Position numbers and translations under genes: made by a program. Shown here in pieces: positions 61,985 through 64,000 of a stretch of DNA of 64,000 nt; the first letter of the stretch is position 1, and every line of letters starts with the position of its first letter. The stretch lies in the NCBI RefSeq assembly GCF_029589435.1, contig NZ_JARRAG010000002.1, positions 4,712,001-4,776,000 of the forward strand. The letters are read 5' to 3'. The notes below the pieces were generated by a model, which was not told where the DNA came from, did no database searches, and saw only the letters and a list, made by a program, of their open reading frames with translations. The DNA comes from Paludisphaera mucosa. GTDB lineage: Bacteria > Planctomycetota > Planctomycetia > Isosphaerales > Isosphaeraceae.

Positions 61985-62275
61985 CGGAGTGCAGACTGTA
62001 GCTCGCCTTCGCGGCTCGCTTCGGGGGGCGGGTCTGCGCGGCCGCCGTGTATCGCTGGTGCGGACGGTCGAAGTCGAGGGCGAGATCTCGGGCCTCGCCG
62101 TGCCGGCTCTTCAAGTGCTTCGGGATGAGGTGGGAAGTGGGTGCCCCCCCCCGTCGTCGGGTGCCAGGATGAAGGCGTCATCGGCCCCGTATTCCAGTTC
62201 CGCGACGGACGCCCCGCCCGAAGTCCATCGCGGCTTGCGGACCGATACCCCCAGGACGCCGATCGTCCTCATGGC
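61985..62275 (-). pseudogene. DnaB-like helicase C-terminal remnant
   Basis: Minus-strand codons read AELEYGADDAFILAPDDG and, after a frameshift near a run of seven G's (62149), HLKSRHGEARDLALDFDRPH, QRYTAA. An E-x-G-A-D-D ... K-x-R-x-G-E ... F-D-R-x-x-Q-R-F/Y order is that of the last motifs of DnaB/RepA-type helicases, where the Arg-containing strand and the basic loop lie. The rest of the helicase is not present; the region upstream (62280-62400) has no matching frame. Confidence 0.45.
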
Positions 62276-62396
62276 TCGTCCTCCGGGAACGGCCTCCGTG
62301 TCGGGCGACCCGAGAACTCTTCAAGGTCGCGCCGCGAGGCGACCGCGCCGGTGCCAGAGTCGATGGAACCCCCGCCGGGACGGATGGTCGGCCAGC

Positions 62397-62450
62397 TTAT
62401 AAAATAACGTTTTATGTATAAGATATATCAATTAATTTGATGTATTCCCC
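62397..62450. other. AT-rich island
   Basis: About 54 bases with very low GC (CTTATAAAATAACG, GTATAAGATATATC and AATTAATTTGATG) in DNA otherwise near 70 % GC. It holds small inverted repeats (ATAAAA/TTTTAT and ATCAA/TTGAT). It marks the right border of the mobile-gene graveyard and may be an attachment site, a former element end or a promoter region. Confidence 0.6.
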
Positions 62451-62514
62451 GCCCCGGCGAACCCTGTACTCCGGTTCCCAAGGGGAGCGGGGGGCCGGAG
62501 CCCCGGGGAGTCCT

Positions 62515-63000
62515 TCAGCGGCCCGACCCGGGTCGGGCCGACCTTACGGGGATCAGCTCGACACGCGGCTCGTCGAAGCGGACGTACACGGCCTCCTGGC
62601 CGAGGTGGCGGCCCACGTCGAGGGCGGCCCGGCGGAATTCCTCGAGCCGGTGGGGGGCGAAGCTGACGGCGACGGGTCGGATCGGCTCGCGGAGGACGCC
62701 GCGGCGGGCGTCGAGCCAGCAGCCTTCCCGGGGCTCGGCCAGCGTGGCGCCCCCGAATCGTGTCACGAGAATCTCCAGGGCTTCGCCCCACTCCTCGGCC
62801 GTGAAAGGCCGGCCCAGCTCGTCGGCCAGGGGCAGGTGGACGGTCGCCTCCCAGGCTCGGGGCGGCACCGGATCAACGGCCGCGGTCGACGCGACGCCAG
62901 CAGCCGGCGCCTCGCCGCGGTCGGCGACCGTCGAGCGGCCCACCGCGACGCCCGCGACCAGCATCGCCATGCCGATTCCCACTCGAGACGGGATGCTCAT
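62515..63000 (-). CDS. Small exported protein of unknown function
   Basis: A 161-residue protein. The N-terminus (MSIPSRVGIGMAMLVAGVAV) is a signal peptide or anchor. The rest has a compact alpha/beta look: ATVHLPLADELGRPFTAEEW, EALEILVTRFGGATLAEPRE, GCWLDARRGVLREPIRPVAV, and EAVYVRFDEPRVELIPV at the end. GAGGAGGT seven bases before the ATG makes the start very sure. I do not recognise a family. It could be a leftover cargo gene of the neighbouring mobile region or an ordinary chromosomal gene. Confidence 0.75.
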   Translation of the reverse strand: MSIPSRVGIGMAMLVAGVAVGRSTVADRGEAPAAGVASTAAVDPVPPRAWEATVHLPLADELGRPFTAEEWGEALEILVTRFGGATLAEPREGCWLDARRGVLREPIRPVAVSFAPHRLEEFRRAALDVGRHLGQEAVYVRFDEPRVELIPVRSARPGSGR

Positions 63001-63014
63001 GATCGTTCACCTCC

Positions 63015-63260
63015 TCAAAACCGGTTCGCGACGGGCGTCACGTGGGCTGCCGGGCCGGATTCCCGAGGAGCGGTAGGTACTCCGGATGAGACGCGGGACC
63101 TGGCAGGGGGGCGCCTGCTCCCCCAGAGGACTTCCAAGCGCCCGTCGTGATCAGGGTGCTCGTACTCGGCGGCCGGGAATCCGCCCGGCCCGACGGACAG
63201 GACCATGATCAGGGGCTCGCCGCCGCACTCGACGCGGCCCGGACGAACCCAGTGCGTCAA
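63015..63260 (-). CDS. Possible small protein, weak support
   Basis: An 81-residue frame from a TTG without ribosome site. The first 47 residues (for example LIMVLSVGPGGFPAAEYEHP) have protein-like composition, while the rest is Arg/Ser/Pro-rich. It may be the end of a degraded gene related to the mobile region. No family. Confidence 0.25.
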   Translation of the reverse strand: MTHWVRPGRVECGGEPLIMVLSVGPGGFPAAEYEHPDHDGRLEVLWGSRRPPARSRVSSGVPTAPRESGPAAHVTPVANRF

Positions 63261-63360
63261 CCGTGGCCGGGTCGTCGATCACGTCTTCCGAACGGGCCCT
63301 CCCGGCTCATTTGCGGCCGGCCGGTGAGGCGATGGCGACCCCCACCGGCCCGCCGAGCCG

Positions 63361-64000
63361 TCACTCGTCGAAGATCACCTCGCCGTTGAGCAGGACGTCA
63401 TCCCCCGGGCCGCCGATGAGGATGTCATCCCCGTCGCCGCCGTCGAGGACGTCGTCGCCCTCCTCGCCTCGGAGCACGTCGTCGCCGTCGCCGCCCGACG
63501 CCACGTTGTCGCCCGAGCCGGCGAACAGGACGTCGGATCCCGCGCCGCCGAGGAGGATGTCGTCGCCGTCGCCGCCCAGCAGGACGTCATCCCCCTCCCC
63601 GCCGTCGGCCAGGAGGCTCATCTCCCGCGGGTCGATGGCGGTGGCGTCGATCAAGTCGTCGCCCCCCAAGCCGGACACTTCCAGCCGGTCGCCGGTCGAG
63701 TCGGCGCCGGTGATGCGCACCCGGGCGGCCAGCCCGGACACGGTGACCGTCCCCGCTTCGTCGGTCGACGCCTGGATGGCGTCGTCGCCGGCGGTGCCTT
63801 TGACGACCACCTCGTCCTGATCCCCACCCGGCAAGGCGAAGTCGAACAGGCTGAGGTCGACCCGGTCCACCCCCGCGCCGGACAGGTCGTCGATCACGAT
63901 CCGATCGGACCCGCCGAACGAGAAGAACGAGAACGACTCGAGCCCGCCCGCGTCGAGCGCCTCGGCGTCCACGTCGCGATCCATCCGGAATCGCCCGCCG
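63361..64000 (-). CDS. RTX/hemolysin-type calcium-binding repeat protein (N-terminus beyond window)
   Basis: The C-terminal 213 codons of a larger secreted protein that enters from the right edge. The first part (SFSFFSFGGSDRIVIDDLSG) shows beta-roll-like repeats with GGDQD and VKGTAGDDAIQ. The final 100 residues are a run of calcium-binding nonapeptides of the G-G-x-G-x-D-x type (GGEGDDVLLGGDGDDILLGG, GEEGDDVLDGGDGDDILIGG), about eight copies, ending NGEVIFDE. These fold into a parallel beta-roll when calcium is bound outside the cell and in many bacteria mark type I secretion substrates. No type I exporter is next to it in this window; LEPR-XLL-type surface proteins of planctomycetes also often carry such repeats. 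Confidence 0.85.
   Translation of the reverse strand, partial: GGRFRMDRDVDAEALDAGGLESFSFFSFGGSDRIVIDDLSGAGVDRVDLSLFDFALPGGDQDEVVVKGTAGDDAIQASTDEAGTVTVSGLAARVRITGADSTGDRLEVSGLGGDDLIDATAIDPREMSLLADGGEGDDVLLGGDGDDILLGGAGSDVLFAGSGDNVASGGDGDDVLRGEEGDDVLDGGDGDDILIGGPGDDVLLNGEVIFDE

Noticed and set aside
63375-63600. DNA-level repeats near the right edge
   Set aside because: They are the codons of the RTX calcium-binding nonapeptides, already explained by the protein.

Overview
The window is GC-rich (roughly 70 %) chromosomal DNA from a planctomycete, most likely of the Isosphaeraceae (Paludisphaera/Singulisphaera relatives). The signs are two DUF1559 pseudopilin-like proteins with the H-x9-DG signature, two large surface proteins with an N-terminal LEPR-XLL-like motif, an ECF sigma factor fused to a membrane span and periplasmic regulatory domains, a PEP-CTERM protein and a dockerin-type protein. 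No marker gene fixes the genus, so this placement is inference from gene content.

Layout. 1-8.1 kb: HdeD-type membrane protein (cut by the window edge), PEP-CTERM protein, an HlyD/DHA2 drug-efflux pair, a dockerin surface protein and surE. 8.2-20 kb: TPR lipoprotein and membrane protein pair, a small lipoprotein with a DUF1559 protein, a DUF5010 glycosidase-like protein, an MFS transporter, an alpha/beta hydrolase that appears to lack its nucleophile, and a KimA-like permease. 20-33 kb: ECF-fusion sigma factor, two nucleotide-sugar enzymes (GDP-sugar reductase type and RfbB), a second DUF1559 protein with its lipoprotein, a DUF434 protein, a LEPR-XLL-like surface protein, a hairpin-type enzyme and a Tat-exported enolase-superfamily enzyme. 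33.4-39.4 kb: a signalling module (receiver-PP2C phosphatase, hybrid histidine kinase with two receivers, single receiver) bracketed by two sequences that fit sigma-54 -24/-12 promoters; the second one serves a glycine-zipper protein that is closed by a clear terminator.

39.5-46 kb is a decayed integration zone. Two tRNA genes, Gly(CCC) and Arg(ACG), each have a broken tyrosine-recombinase gene at their 3' side. Two related IS5-type transposase remnants lie in inverted orientation around this zone, which also holds an intact ABC exporter. The right-hand IS remnant abuts a prepilin peptidase that stops before its catalytic part.

46-59.7 kb is one minus-strand type II secretion/type IV pilus-like locus. 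In transcription order it has a DUF3568-like lipoprotein, a secretin carrying two C-terminal LysM domains, a major pseudopilin, a PilM/N (GspL)-like protein, a PilO-like protein, a PilP/GspB-like protein, the ATPase GspE/PilB, the platform protein GspF/PilC, four minor pseudopilins (many joined by ATGA overlaps), a DUF5658 membrane protein and the truncated prepilin peptidase. Two RNA-level signals stand out: mutually exclusive hairpins over the inferred secretin start codon, and two strong hairpins between the pilin and the next gene. 59.8-62.4 kb is a second graveyard of mobile genes (transposase, serine recombinase, DnaB-like helicase and winged-helix pieces) ending at an AT-rich island. 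62.5-64 kb holds a small secreted protein and the C-terminal part of an RTX-type calcium-binding protein.

I found no CRISPR array, rRNA, intact prophage or recognisable defence system. The most interesting material is regulatory RNA structure and IS damage in the pilus/secretion locus, and the sigma-54-flanked signalling module.
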